A stretch of DNA of 24,210 bases from Candidatus Thorarchaeota archaeon (GTDB lineage: Archaea > Asgardarchaeota > Thorarchaeia > Thorarchaeales > Thorarchaeaceae): assembly GCA_016840825.1 (NCBI GenBank), contig JAEORN010000149.1, positions 1 to 24,210 on the forward strand, given 5' to 3'. Shown here piece after piece: positions 6,536 to 14,508 of the stretch (positions are counted from its first letter, which is position 1; every line of letters starts with the position of its first letter). A model generated the notes under the pieces. The model had not been told where the DNA came from, searched no databases, and saw only the letters and a list, made by a program, of their open reading frames with translations. Position numbers and translations under genes: made by a program.

Positions 6536-7270
6536 ATGAGCACGTGGAAGGAGAATCAAGTGATGCAAACACCTAGTATGTTTGAGAATTTAGGCCTATT
6601 CTTGGGATTATTCATAGTAATTGTTTTAGTTTTGATGGCAGTTTATGTGAAGCTTTATGTTCGTATATTTACGCCAGGCACACACTATCGTCACTATCGG
6701 AAGGGACGGCTAATCATGGAAGGAAATAACGGGGGAATGGTAGTCAGAGTTCCGTTTCTAGACCGGATAGAAGTGGTTGGTATGGATACTACAATGATTG
6801 ACCCTCTTGAAAAGTCGATAGTGAAAGAGCGAGTGATTCAGACAGACATTGATGAGGTCTGGAATGCCTGGACAACGGAAGAGGGAGTCAAGACATTTTT
6901 TGCTCCAGATGCATGGGTTGAACTTAAGATTGGTGGCCCCTACGAGATGTACTTTGACCCAGATGCTATTATTGGACAGCGAGGTGGTGAGGGGATGAAG
7001 ATTCTGAGTTTCATTCCAAAAGAAATGCTATCCTTCGAGTGGAACGCTCCTCCTCAGTTCCCATCGGTTAGGAATCTTAAGACATGGATCGTAGTTCAGT
7101 TCAAATCGGAATCGTTTAGAGAAACAAGAGTACGATTGACCCATTGTGGTTGGAGAGAAGGTTCGATATGGGATGAAGTCTATAGGTATTTTGAACGAGC
7201 GTGGGATATTGTGATGGACAGATTGCAAAAGCGATTTGATGAAGGTCCAATTGATTGGTCTTCGCTATAG
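6536..7270 (+). CDS. membrane-anchored SRPBCC (AHSA1-like) domain protein
   Basis: A 244-residue protein with one strong transmembrane helix at about residues 17-43. A short basic segment follows, and then GGMVVRVPFLDRIEVVGM (67-84), which resembles the first strands of a band-7/SPFH domain. Residues about 97-235 form an AHSA1-type SRPBCC ligand-binding domain: VIQTDIDEVWNAWT, GGPYEMYF, GEGMKILSFIPKEMLSFEW, RVRLTHCGW, and a long C-terminal helix. AHSA1-like domains bind hydrophobic ligands or act as chaperone-type modules; the ligand is unknown. Its 3' end lies 2 bases from the end of the convergent amidohydrolase gene. The start is uncertain: ATG 6536 gives no clear ribosome-binding site, and ATG 6563 is an alternative. 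Confidence 0.75.
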   Translation: MSTWKENQVMQTPSMFENLGLFLGLFIVIVLVLMAVYVKLYVRIFTPGTHYRHYRKGRLIMEGNNGGMVVRVPFLDRIEVVGMDTTMIDPLEKSIVKERVIQTDIDEVWNAWTTEEGVKTFFAPDAWVELKIGGPYEMYFDPDAIIGQRGGEGMKILSFIPKEMLSFEWNAPPQFPSVRNLKTWIVVQFKSESFRETRVRLTHCGWREGSIWDEVYRYFERAWDIVMDRLQKRFDEGPIDWSSL

Positions 7271-7272
7271 CA

Positions 7273-8295
7273 CTATTCAGCTAATTTGTAGAACGTTCTT
7301 CCATTCTTCCAGTATATCTTTCTCAATACCGATAATGGAAGGTCCAGTCCATTAATGACAGTGCCACCCAATTCCTTGTTCTCGGGGTCGGGAATAGGCA
7401 GAGGAACAGCTTGTTCTGTAGTTTCCCAGAGTATACGTTGTGACGTGTATCTCCCTGAATAATATTCGTAGCTGCCACCATTTGTAGAGATATCTGTCCC
7501 AAACATGATTCGATCTGCATACTTAATCATGAACTCCCTAGACTTCCCTATATCTTTACTCAGTTCTCTAGCCATCCATCGAGAAGAGGCTGTATCCAGT
7601 GAAATGTTGGGAAAACGATCAAGCCAACTCGCAAGGGTAGTAAGCCTGTGAGGCTCCGGTTGAGATGCCATATGCGCAAGTTGGAATCTCAATCTAGAAT
7701 GTTGAGAGAGCAGACCCTCAAGTTGGGATAGGTGCTCTTCCTTTGTTCCGTATCGTGTAGAATCCCTGTATTGATTGGAGTAGTAAGTATCTGGATCTGC
7801 AACATGAAGTATCAGGGGAATCCCTTCATCTTCGAGGGCGGAGAACACTGGCTCTAGTTTAGGGGAATCAATTCGGAAGTCGCTGGGAACTTCACCCACA
7901 TAGTCACGCCAACGAGGTCCGAACCACATCTTCGCAAGTGAGAAACCCTGTTCCTTAATCTTGGAGATATCATCAAGAACTGGTTTTGTATGGAGTTGCG
8001 CTATGTCACTCATAGAGAGATACTTTGCGAAGACAAACCGACCTGGAAATATGGATTCTAACTTCTGAAAGCCTGGAACATGGACAATGCCAACCTGTGT
8101 TGTAATCCCAAATTCCTCTTCTATCTCAACCAGTTTGACGACATCCTCAGGTTTGCCAATATGAGTGTGTGTATCGAAAATCGGACCGTCGTACTTCCAA
8201 GACTCTTTCAAAGTAATCAGGTAATCGAGATTGTCTGGGTTCAAAAGGGATTCTCTTTGTGTAAATATTAGATCTGCACTAACTATGTTTCTCAT
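7273..8295 (-). CDS. amidohydrolase family 2 metal-dependent hydrolase
   Basis: A TIM-barrel amidohydrolase of the Amidohydro_2 type, 340 residues from ATG 8295. Landmarks are the metal-binding FDTHTHIG (His43, His45), LAKMWFGP, the LILHVADPD histidine strand, FQLAHMAS, ISLDTAS and DRIMFGTDIS with the late catalytic Asp. Family members hydrolyse or decarboxylate organic acids and lactones; the substrate is unknown. The frame extends upstream to 8358, but that would overlap the start of the divergent ArsC-type gene. ATG 8295 shares its CATG with a possible start of that gene, so the two promoters must overlap. Confidence 0.8.
   Translation of the reverse strand: MRNIVSADLIFTQRESLLNPDNLDYLITLKESWKYDGPIFDTHTHIGKPEDVVKLVEIEEEFGITTQVGIVHVPGFQKLESIFPGRFVFAKYLSMSDIAQLHTKPVLDDISKIKEQGFSLAKMWFGPRWRDYVGEVPSDFRIDSPKLEPVFSALEDEGIPLILHVADPDTYYSNQYRDSTRYGTKEEHLSQLEGLLSQHSRLRFQLAHMASQPEPHRLTTLASWLDRFPNISLDTASSRWMARELSKDIGKSREFMIKYADRIMFGTDISTNGGSYEYYSGRYTSQRILWETTEQAVPLPIPDPENKELGGTVINGLDLPLSVLRKIYWKNGRTFYKLAE
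8262..8268 (+). promoter_or_regulatory. TATA box for the ArsC-type gene
   Basis: TAAATAT lies about 26 bases before 8291-8294. It therefore lies inside the coding part of the divergent amidohydrolase gene. Confidence 0.35.
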
Positions 8296-8332
8296 GCAAA
8301 CATTTGATATGGATACCAGCCATGATTTGCCT

Positions 8333-8740
8333 ATGAAACGTGTGCTCTTTCTTTGCACAGGTAACTCTGCACGAAGTCAAATATCTGAAGCACTCTTGAA
8401 GCTCATAGGAGAAGATAAGTTCGAGGTCTATAGTGCAGGTACTAAAGTATCATCGGAAGTTAACCCATTTGCACTCGAGGTCATAAAGGAACGTGGTGGT
8501 TCTATAGAAGGATTACATCCCAAGAAAGTAGACCAATTCACAGATCAACCATTCGATTTAGTGATTACTGTCTGTGATAATGCGAAACAGGCATGTCCTT
8601 ACTTTCCGGGAGCAAAAGAGATACTCCACTGGTCACTTGAAGATCCAGCTGGCTTTCAGGGTACCTATGACGAGACAATGGCTGCATTTCGAGAGATTCG
8701 TGATGAGATTGAACGACGAATACGATTACATATCCTCTAG
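8333..8740 (+). CDS. arsC: arsenate reductase, low-molecular-weight phosphatase type (thioredoxin-coupled)
   Basis: A 135-residue protein starting MKRVLFLCTGNSARSQ. The P-loop CTGNSAR is the CX5R signature of LMW phosphatases. The downstream ITVCDNAKQACP supplies the two extra cysteines used by thioredoxin-coupled ArsC enzymes, and HWSLEDPA gives the catalytic DP. It reduces arsenate to arsenite in this family. In-frame ATGs at 8285, 8294 and 8309 lie upstream. A TAAATAT box at 8262-8268 would place transcription start near 8291, so an N-terminal extension from 8294 is possible. No ArsR, ArsB or Acr3 gene is adjacent. Its stop overlaps the end of the convergent topoisomerase gene by 15 bases. 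Confidence 0.85.
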   Translation: MKRVLFLCTGNSARSQISEALLKLIGEDKFEVYSAGTKVSSEVNPFALEVIKERGGSIEGLHPKKVDQFTDQPFDLVITVCDNAKQACPYFPGAKEILHWSLEDPAGFQGTYDETMAAFREIRDEIERRIRLHIL

Positions 8741-10765
8741 GGATTCTTCGCCCAAGGGTGGTTCTTCAATCCAAGCGAACTTTCTCTGCAATGTCTTGGA
8801 ATAGACTTTCTTCCAATCGTAATCCACCTTTTGACACCAGTCGTAGACCACCTTTGGATGTATGTAGGACTTCATTGAGGTTCCTAGGTTCCAAGTTCTG
8901 CTTGCCTTTGCTAGCTTGTAGTCTACCTCAATCCTTCTCTGTGCAAGCTCAGCTTTCTTCACACGTTCTTTCACCGTTTCAAGAGCTTTCTCAGCACGTT
9001 CTATGCGTTGTGCAGAATTCTCCTTGAATGAATTCACTACCTTTTGTTTCGTTTCAAGTGATGCCTTGGCCTTTTCATATCGTTCTCGTGCAGCCCTTAG
9101 ACCATTCTCAGCATTTTCAAGACGCTCATGGGACCTCTCTATACTTTCCTGTGCTCCTTCAAGCCGCTCCTTCTTGGTAGTCTTTCCCTTGCGCTTACTA
9201 CCTCGTATAGTGCTCTTTCTAGCTCGTGAGTTGTCCCATGTCACCTTAGCTTTATCGCGCTTCTCCCTCCAAGATAAGACAGATTGCCAATACTTGTCAA
9301 CGATTATCTTCTGCTTCTTGGCTGCTTCTTGCTTACTGCTTAGATTCTGTGCCTCTTTCTTCTTCAGCAACCTGAGTTTTCCCTGCTTCTCTAGTACGAC
9401 CTTTTTTGCCTTCTCGATGTTCTTTCCTGCGTTCTTGATACGTTGCTTGTAGCGATCCTCGCTCTTAGACCATCCCTTCGGTGCTTGCTTTGTATGGTTC
9501 ATAACTCGAGCGACCTCAAGATTAGCTTGCCTCACCGCCTCCTTCTTGATGAAATCAGGGTCAATCAGTCGAGCCTTGCTTTTCTTCAACTCCTCCTTCA
9601 TAACAACAGAAGCGTGATGTGTCCTGAACATCTTGGCGGTCAAGCCATCCATAACCTCACCCAAGAAGCGGTTGACATGAGTGCTATTAATTCTCGGAAA
9701 TATCTGAGCGACTTTCTTTGGATCGGCTTTGGTTTTCTTTCCCTTTCGGCTCTTGAAAGATTCCACTCGATCTAGCGCTTTTCGATAGAGCTCCTCGAAT
9801 ACCTCAAAGACATCAGGTTCTAACTCCAGCTCCTTATGCCATGGAACACTGTCTTTACCAAGGAAGTCGAAGACTATGGAATTGTCTTTGAAAGTCAAAT
9901 GCTCTACACGAAGAGTTGTTGCACCTACAGTATCCGCTTCCTCCGGATCTTTTTCATCGCCCACACGAAGACTCAGTGCATCGATAAGATAGCATGCAGC
10001 TGCTACCGCACGTACATTGGCATTCTCCGATCGCAGTCCGTCCATGATATGTTCACGGATTCTTGGCATCTGCTTCTCAACTTTGAGCGCTTTGTTGAAC
10101 TTCTCAGCTTCTCGCTCTTGCTTGATTGGTGTGCTATCGTGGAACCACAGATACTTTGTTTTCTTCGTCAATTCATCGGTCCATTTAGCAATCCACATGC
10201 AATCTGGAGCCCAGATGATCTCTCCCCAATCACCTTCGGGTCTTTCTACATCTGGAGAAAGGTTCAATGTGATGTCCTTGTACGTTGCACCTCGCTTCCA
10301 TTTCCCACGTAGCGGATGCTCACCTCTACCCATGAAAATCCCTGATGGTTCTGTTTGGTACTGCCCAAGTTCCATCTGTTCTCCATCCGCTATCGCATAG
10401 CCATATTCTTCTTTGAGCTCCTCACGTATCTTTTTTCGTGCTTCACGGTCAGCTTTCTTCTCTTCTTTAGTCATTGCTTCTTTTCGAGATCGTTCGGATT
10501 CCACATAGTCTATAACTTGGGAGAAGTCGATTTCATTTACCTTCAAAGGAGGGTGGATACCAAGTGCAGAACTGAAATCAGTCATGAAGTTCTCAGCAAA
10601 CACTGGATCATCGACATATGGAGTGCCTAGTTTTCGCACCCAAGCAACAGCCATCTCACTCTGTAATGGATTAAGCTGTAGCTGCCTACCTCGTGCGGTT
10701 ATTTCGAACGGGGGAAAATCAGGGAGTTCAAGCACGAGTACGCCGTTGTGACTAAGTGTATCCAT
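8726..10765 (-). CDS. top1: DNA topoisomerase IB, eukaryote-type
   Basis: A 679-residue type IB topoisomerase that relaxes DNA through a 3'-phosphotyrosine. Residues 1-215 match the eukaryotic Topo I N-terminal DNA-binding core (LPDFPPFEITARG, GIFMGRGEHPLRGKWK). All five catalytic positions are visible: Arg267 (SLRVGDEKD), Lys304 (FLGKDSVPW), Arg381 (FRTHHAS), His424 (MNHTKQAPK) and Tyr634 (GTSMKSYIHPK). A very charged, Lys/Glu-rich coiled-coil linker spans about 435-620. The usual eukaryotic sequence after the tyrosine, LDPR, is IHPK here. The family is known in eukaryotes, Thaumarchaeota and some related or Asgard archaea. The ATG start lacks a clear ribosome-binding site. The 3' end overlaps the ArsC-type gene tail-to-tail. 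Confidence 0.95.
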   Translation of the reverse strand: MDTLSHNGVLVLELPDFPPFEITARGRQLQLNPLQSEMAVAWVRKLGTPYVDDPVFAENFMTDFSSALGIHPPLKVNEIDFSQVIDYVESERSRKEAMTKEEKKADREARKKIREELKEEYGYAIADGEQMELGQYQTEPSGIFMGRGEHPLRGKWKRGATYKDITLNLSPDVERPEGDWGEIIWAPDCMWIAKWTDELTKKTKYLWFHDSTPIKQEREAEKFNKALKVEKQMPRIREHIMDGLRSENANVRAVAAACYLIDALSLRVGDEKDPEEADTVGATTLRVEHLTFKDNSIVFDFLGKDSVPWHKELELEPDVFEVFEELYRKALDRVESFKSRKGKKTKADPKKVAQIFPRINSTHVNRFLGEVMDGLTAKMFRTHHASVVMKEELKKSKARLIDPDFIKKEAVRQANLEVARVMNHTKQAPKGWSKSEDRYKQRIKNAGKNIEKAKKVVLEKQGKLRLLKKKEAQNLSSKQEAAKKQKIIVDKYWQSVLSWREKRDKAKVTWDNSRARKSTIRGSKRKGKTTKKERLEGAQESIERSHERLENAENGLRAARERYEKAKASLETKQKVVNSFKENSAQRIERAEKALETVKERVKKAELAQRRIEVDYKLAKASRTWNLGTSMKSYIHPKVVYDWCQKVDYDWKKVYSKTLQRKFAWIEEPPLGEESLEDM

Positions 10766-10832
10766 TTTGTAGCCTCGTTGATTGGTATCCTATTGGGGAG
10801 AATTGGTTGCTTTCTTCCAGCGTCAGGTCAGG

Positions 10833-10856
10833 GCATAATAAACAAAAGGATTATGC
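10833..10856. promoter_or_regulatory. 7-bp perfect inverted repeat in a divergent promoter region
   Basis: GCATAAT (10833-10839) and ATTATGC (10850-10856) flank ten bases between the topoisomerase and TPR genes. The minus-strand TTTATTATG in it resembles a TATA box for topoisomerase, about 75 bases from its ATG. It may be an operator or simply A/T-rich promoter DNA. Confidence 0.3.
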
Positions 10857-10899
10857 TGGCGCACTCGATTTTTCGTCCAAATTCGCCCGAAGAATCCCT

Positions 10900-10906
10900 C
10901 TTATAC
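10900..10906 (+). promoter_or_regulatory. TATA box for the TPR membrane protein
   Basis: CTTATAC lies about 26 bases before 10929. That leaves a short leader holding the GGAGG ribosome-binding site at 10933-10937, just before ATG 10942. Confidence 0.45.
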
Positions 10907-10941
10907 TACCATTATGTACATTCACCAGTTAGGGAGGCATT

Positions 10942-11439
10942 ATGAATCTCCGAGAACTTTCTATCGCAGTTCTAACCAAACCGAAATGGATGGCACTTTG
11001 GTATCTCACGAACAGTACCCTTGCTGGATTTACTTTGGTATTCCTATCACGTACAGGATATACACCATTTGACGATGCAACTGCATTCCTATTGGGTTTC
11101 TTTGTTCCTTTGGGAGTCTACGGATTCAAACATCTAATGGGACTTTACAGATATCGACGGAACTTAGGAGTCTACCAAGTTACTGAGGAATATCTTCACA
11201 GGGTAGTTGGGTTATATGGGCATGGAAAATACAAGGAATCTATGCATATCCTGCAGTACGTCTTGGAGATATTACCAGGTCATAAGCGTGCTCTGTACTT
11301 TGCAGGAGCCACTTCAGAGAAGTTAGAAGATTGGAATGCTGCTTCAAGATACTACAGCGAGTATCTGCTCTTAGAACCTACTGATCAAGAGGTTATTGCT
11401 AGACTTGATTCTATGGAATCACAAGCCCAGCAAAATTGA
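10942..11439 (+). CDS. small membrane protein with C-terminal TPR repeats
   Basis: A 165-residue protein with two predicted membrane helices (about 18-36 and 46-64), then a basic turn (LYRYRRN). Residues 78-160 hold about two TPR-like helix pairs: YLHRVVGLYGHGKYKESMH, then ALYFAGATSEKLEDWNAASRYYSEYLLLEP. The hairpin would anchor it with the TPR region in the cytoplasm as a protein-binding platform; partners are unknown. The start is well supported by GGAGG 4 bases before ATG and an upstream TATA box. It is convergent with the ClC gene, with a 9-base gap. No specific family is recognised. Confidence 0.7.
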   Translation: MNLRELSIAVLTKPKWMALWYLTNSTLAGFTLVFLSRTGYTPFDDATAFLLGFFVPLGVYGFKHLMGLYRYRRNLGVYQVTEEYLHRVVGLYGHGKYKESMHILQYVLEILPGHKRALYFAGATSEKLEDWNAASRYYSEYLLLEPTDQEVIARLDSMESQAQQN

Positions 11440-11448
11440 TGGCTCTCT

Positions 11449-13284
11449 TTAAGGTCCAAGCTCCTCCAATAGAGGAATTTCCTCAATATCAGTACCTTCC
11501 TTCCTAAGGTTGAGTATCGCGACCTCATAGGCTCTGAGTACATCGGTCTTGGACACGAATCCGATCATCAGCGAGAGGTCTTTGGGGTCGACGACTATGG
11601 CATGTCCCTCATCGCGTTCCATCATTGCATGGAGAACTGAGTCGACTGTGCATTCGGGGTCTAGTTTCAGGAAAGTTGTCTTCATCAAGTCCCTAACAAG
11701 GATGAGTGTGCCATCTTCCCTCCGTTGCTTCTTGATATCTTCAACAACGAGGCAACCTAAGGCATGACCTGAATCATCTATAACTGGAAACTTCGTGTGA
11801 TTAGTTTCAGTCATGATCTGATAGACCTCTGGAACAGTCATCGTGGGATATAGGACGGTGGGAAACTTGGTCATTATCTCGGATATCTTTACAGCCTTCA
11901 AAGCTCCAATATAATAACCTTTACCAAGTTGAGTCCCTCTTCGAGCTAGTTTCAAGGTGTAGATACTCTCTTCTTCAAGACTGACTGAAATGAGGTAGGC
12001 AGTTGAAACAGCGATCATCAAAGGTAGAATCATTGCATAGTCCAGAGTCATCTCCATGATTATCACGATACAAGTGATTGGAGCTCTACCGGAACCAGCG
12101 AACAGTGCAGCCATTCCAACAAGTGCGAATGCCAAAGGATTCGGAACAATTCCTGGAATAAGTAAATTGGAAACTTGACCGAATGCACCACCAAGTGCTG
12201 CACCTATGAAGAGAGTTGGAGCAAATACACCTCCTGACCCTCCAGATCCTAAGGTGAAGGATGTTGCGAATATCTTCAAGACTCCAAATACCAGCAATGC
12301 AATAAGAGACGCCTGTCCAATTAGCGCGGCATCAATGAACGGATACCCAACACCCATGATTGCTGGAAAGTATATGTCAGTCGAATCGTAGACTCCACTA
12401 TAGCTAGTTAGGTTTTCTACATAGAGAGCTACAAATGCCAAAATTCCAGTCATAAGGCCACCTAGCACTGGAAGTCCATATGGAGATGTCCGAATCTTGT
12501 CGAATTGGTCCTCTATCAAGTAGAAAAGGCGCATCCAGACAACACTAAGCAGTCCAAGAAAGATCCCAAGGATAAGATATAGTCCAAGTTCAGGATAGGT
12601 GCCAAGAACGAATTGAGGAGCATTGAAACTCACAGATGGTCCGAGAAGCAAACCTACGACGGCAGTAGCAATAACTGATGATAATATTACTGGGATGATA
12701 GAATAGCCCAAAACTCCGCCAGAAACCACTTCTATCCCAAAAAGAGTGCCACCAAGTGGCGCATTGAACGTGGCTGCGATTCCTGATGACATCCCACATA
12801 TAACAAGGGTCTTTGTGCTGTTCTTCCCTAATTTCAGAACTGATGCCATACTTGAGCCAACACCGGCACCTATCTGTGCTATAGGTCCCTCTCGACCACA
12901 CGAACCGCCTGATCCAATGCAAATCGAGGAAGCCAGAGCTTTGAGTAAGGGGACTCGAAGTCGCATTTCCCCTGAATGTAGATGATATGCCTCTATGACC
13001 TCAGGCACACCGTGACCCTTCGCTTCTGGTGCGAATTTAACAGTGATACCGCCAACCAGAATTCCTCCAAGTGCGGGTATCAGTATCCAGCCCCATATAC
13101 CTAGAACTTGAGGTACAAGAGTGAAGATGAGCCCCATTGCAAGAATAAGGTATCTGAATCCTACTGCGACCAGACCAGATACAACTCCAACAGCTGCGCC
13201 TAATAGATATGATAGGAGACGTTGATTTGATGTTATTCTGGTTTTGATTCTGGATGCTATTGTACAGGACTGGTTCACTATCAT
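11449..13284 (-). CDS. ClC-family anion channel/transporter with C-terminal CBS pair
   Basis: A 611-residue polytopic membrane protein. It has the ClC signatures GHGVPE (90-95), GREGP with the gating glutamate Glu132, GSGGSGGVFAP (347-356) and AGSGRAP, and a Tyr at 442 matching the central pore tyrosine. By alignment to CLC-ec1, the internal proton glutamate (Glu203) is Val186 in GIEVV, as in channel-type ClCs, and the pore Ser107 is His91. Two CBS domains (about 466-520 and 530-590) may bind adenine nucleotides and gate the pore. It moves chloride or a similar anion. ATG 13284 has ACTTAATTCT centred 21 bases upstream, so the mRNA may be leaderless. Confidence 0.93.
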   Translation of the reverse strand: MIVNQSCTIASRIKTRITSNQRLLSYLLGAAVGVVSGLVAVGFRYLILAMGLIFTLVPQVLGIWGWILIPALGGILVGGITVKFAPEAKGHGVPEVIEAYHLHSGEMRLRVPLLKALASSICIGSGGSCGREGPIAQIGAGVGSSMASVLKLGKNSTKTLVICGMSSGIAATFNAPLGGTLFGIEVVSGGVLGYSIIPVILSSVIATAVVGLLLGPSVSFNAPQFVLGTYPELGLYLILGIFLGLLSVVWMRLFYLIEDQFDKIRTSPYGLPVLGGLMTGILAFVALYVENLTSYSGVYDSTDIYFPAIMGVGYPFIDAALIGQASLIALLVFGVLKIFATSFTLGSGGSGGVFAPTLFIGAALGGAFGQVSNLLIPGIVPNPLAFALVGMAALFAGSGRAPITCIVIIMEMTLDYAMILPLMIAVSTAYLISVSLEEESIYTLKLARRGTQLGKGYYIGALKAVKISEIMTKFPTVLYPTMTVPEVYQIMTETNHTKFPVIDDSGHALGCLVVEDIKKQRREDGTLILVRDLMKTTFLKLDPECTVDSVLHAMMERDEGHAIVVDPKDLSLMIGFVSKTDVLRAYEVAILNLRKEGTDIEEIPLLEELGP

Positions 13285-13301
13285 ATGCCTTCTATAAGAA
13301 A

Positions 13302-13309
13302 GAATTAAG
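13302..13309 (-). promoter_or_regulatory. TATA box for the ClC gene
   Basis: CTTAATTC on the minus strand is centred about 21 bases before ATG 13284. A second A/T-rich site, TTATAGA (13291-13297), is too close to the start to serve. Confidence 0.35.
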
Positions 13310-13393
13310 TCGCCCTGAGAGATGTGTCTTAAAAAAGGCTCCCATTCCGCAAGGTTCCAACGAGTTCAGCTGAAGGCTTTTGTTGAGCGTAAT

Positions 13394-14173
13394 TCAACTT
13401 GATGAGCCCCTATTCTTGGTAAAGGCATCGTAAGGGGTAGGATTAGAATAGCCAAGTTTGAGAGCCAGACCTTTCGATGGTTCATTTGCCGCATCCCAGA
13501 TAGGAATGAGATCTCTCAACAGTGCATGTTCTATCAATGCTGCAGATACTGCAGTTGCTAATCCCTTACGTCTATATTCAGGACTGTCTAAGGTATCGAC
13601 CTCGATCTCAAATTCCCTCTCAAAGGGCATTGCAGTCATGGCTGTGCTTACTACCGTTTCACCATGTCTAATACAGAAACCAAAGCCATGCTCTATGAAA
13701 GATTCAGGAGAACCAAAGAAGAAGGGGATAGCTGGTGCAATAGCGCGGGGAACAGTTCGTGCGGTTTCAAGATCGATCTGATCAAGAGTAAATTCTTCAG
13801 GAATCGCTTCCTTTAGATTCTTCAGATGCTTTAGGTCCAATTGTTCATAAGAGAATCCAACCCTTGGGACTCGTTTCACTCGGTCTCCCAAGGTTTCGAT
13901 TAGTTTTGTTGCCCATTCCTTTGTTGGGACGATTAGTTGAGGACCTAGAGGTAATGCCTCGATGATCTGGTCTGCTTGCTCAGAATAGGGATTTCCTCCG
14001 AGGAAAACGAATCCGATTTGAAGGAATGCAGTTTCTGGCTCATTGATGTCAGAAACATATACTTTGCCTCTTTTCTCTCGAAAGGCATATTGAATTACAG
14101 TCTTTAGCCACTTGTGTCCCTCAAACAGGCGTTCCACTTCATGAAGTTCGGTCGTAGGATATTCTTGTACCAT
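13394..14173 (-). CDS. GNAT-family N-acetyltransferase (ZmaR/GNAT_acetyltran-like)
   Basis: A 259-residue acetyltransferase. The C-terminal half (about 150-250) is a GNAT core: FGFCIRHGETVVSTAMTAM, then EIEVDTLDSPEYRRKGLATAVSAALIEHAL carrying the acetyl-CoA pyrophosphate loop RRKGLA, and DAANEPSKGLALKLGY as the last helix and strand. The N-terminal half is the divergent GNAT-like half seen in the ZmaR-type family. It acetylates a small-molecule or protein amine; the target is unknown. The ATG has an AAGGA site 7 bases upstream. It stands alone between the ClC promoter and tRNA-Gly, both on the same strand. Confidence 0.8.
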   Translation of the reverse strand: MVQEYPTTELHEVERLFEGHKWLKTVIQYAFREKRGKVYVSDINEPETAFLQIGFVFLGGNPYSEQADQIIEALPLGPQLIVPTKEWATKLIETLGDRVKRVPRVGFSYEQLDLKHLKNLKEAIPEEFTLDQIDLETARTVPRAIAPAIPFFFGSPESFIEHGFGFCIRHGETVVSTAMTAMPFEREFEIEVDTLDSPEYRRKGLATAVSAALIEHALLRDLIPIWDAANEPSKGLALKLGYSNPTPYDAFTKNRGSSS

Positions 14174-14263
14174 TACAAATCCTTCTGATTATTTCGAGTT
14201 GCGTGAAATCAATCCTGCTTAAATCTGCTTCAGAGATTGCAAAGCACAGTTTCTAGAGGGAAA

Positions 14264-14341
14264 TGGTGCGGCCACCGGGATTTGAACCCGGCTCGGAACC
14301 TTGGAAGGGTTCTATCCTAAACCAGGCTAGACTATGGCCGC
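14264..14341 (-). tRNA. tRNA-Gly(TCC), CCA encoded
   Basis: A full cloverleaf can be folded on the minus strand. The acceptor stem is GCGGCCA/TGGCCGC with discriminator A and encoded CCA. The anticodon arm GAACC-CTTCCAA-GGTTC carries anticodon TCC (plus-strand 14303-14305), and the T-arm is CCGGG-TTCAAAT-CCCGG. The variable loop is 4 bases, as is common for tRNA-Gly, and no intron is present. It reads GGA codons, and GGG by wobble. A minus-strand CTTAAATTC box near 14375 gives a leader of about 8 bases. Confidence 0.95.
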
Positions 14342-14370
14342 AAGAACTTGAAAACGAGTGTTTGCTGTTA

Positions 14371-14379
14371 GAATTTAAG
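14371..14379 (-). promoter_or_regulatory. TATA box for tRNA-Gly
   Basis: CTTAAATTC on the minus strand is about 33 bases before the tRNA 5' end. The same core, CTTAAATT, precedes nep1. Confidence 0.45.
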
Positions 14380-14508
14380 CGTATTGTTGGAGTGTATCTC
14401 GAGGGAGCAGTTGAGGACTTTTATTCTTAGTAACGATGAATTGCTCTTCCAAGAAATGGATGACGATGAATTAGCTTTAATAATGTCATTGCAGAAGAAC
14501 AGATCTGT

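Noticed and set aside
8333..8358. Extended amidohydrolase start at 8358
   Set aside because: The extra residues lack family similarity, and the extension would cover the start of the ArsC-type gene.
9003..9452. Plus-strand ORF of 149 codons inside topoisomerase IB
   Set aside because: It is antisense to the Lys/Glu-rich coiled coil, is Ser/Phe/Leu-rich and resembles nothing known. The opposite strand encodes a well-supported protein.
12590..12922. Minus-strand ORF of 110 codons in the ClC gene
   Set aside because: It is an out-of-frame shadow of the ClC membrane region, with no recognisable protein features.
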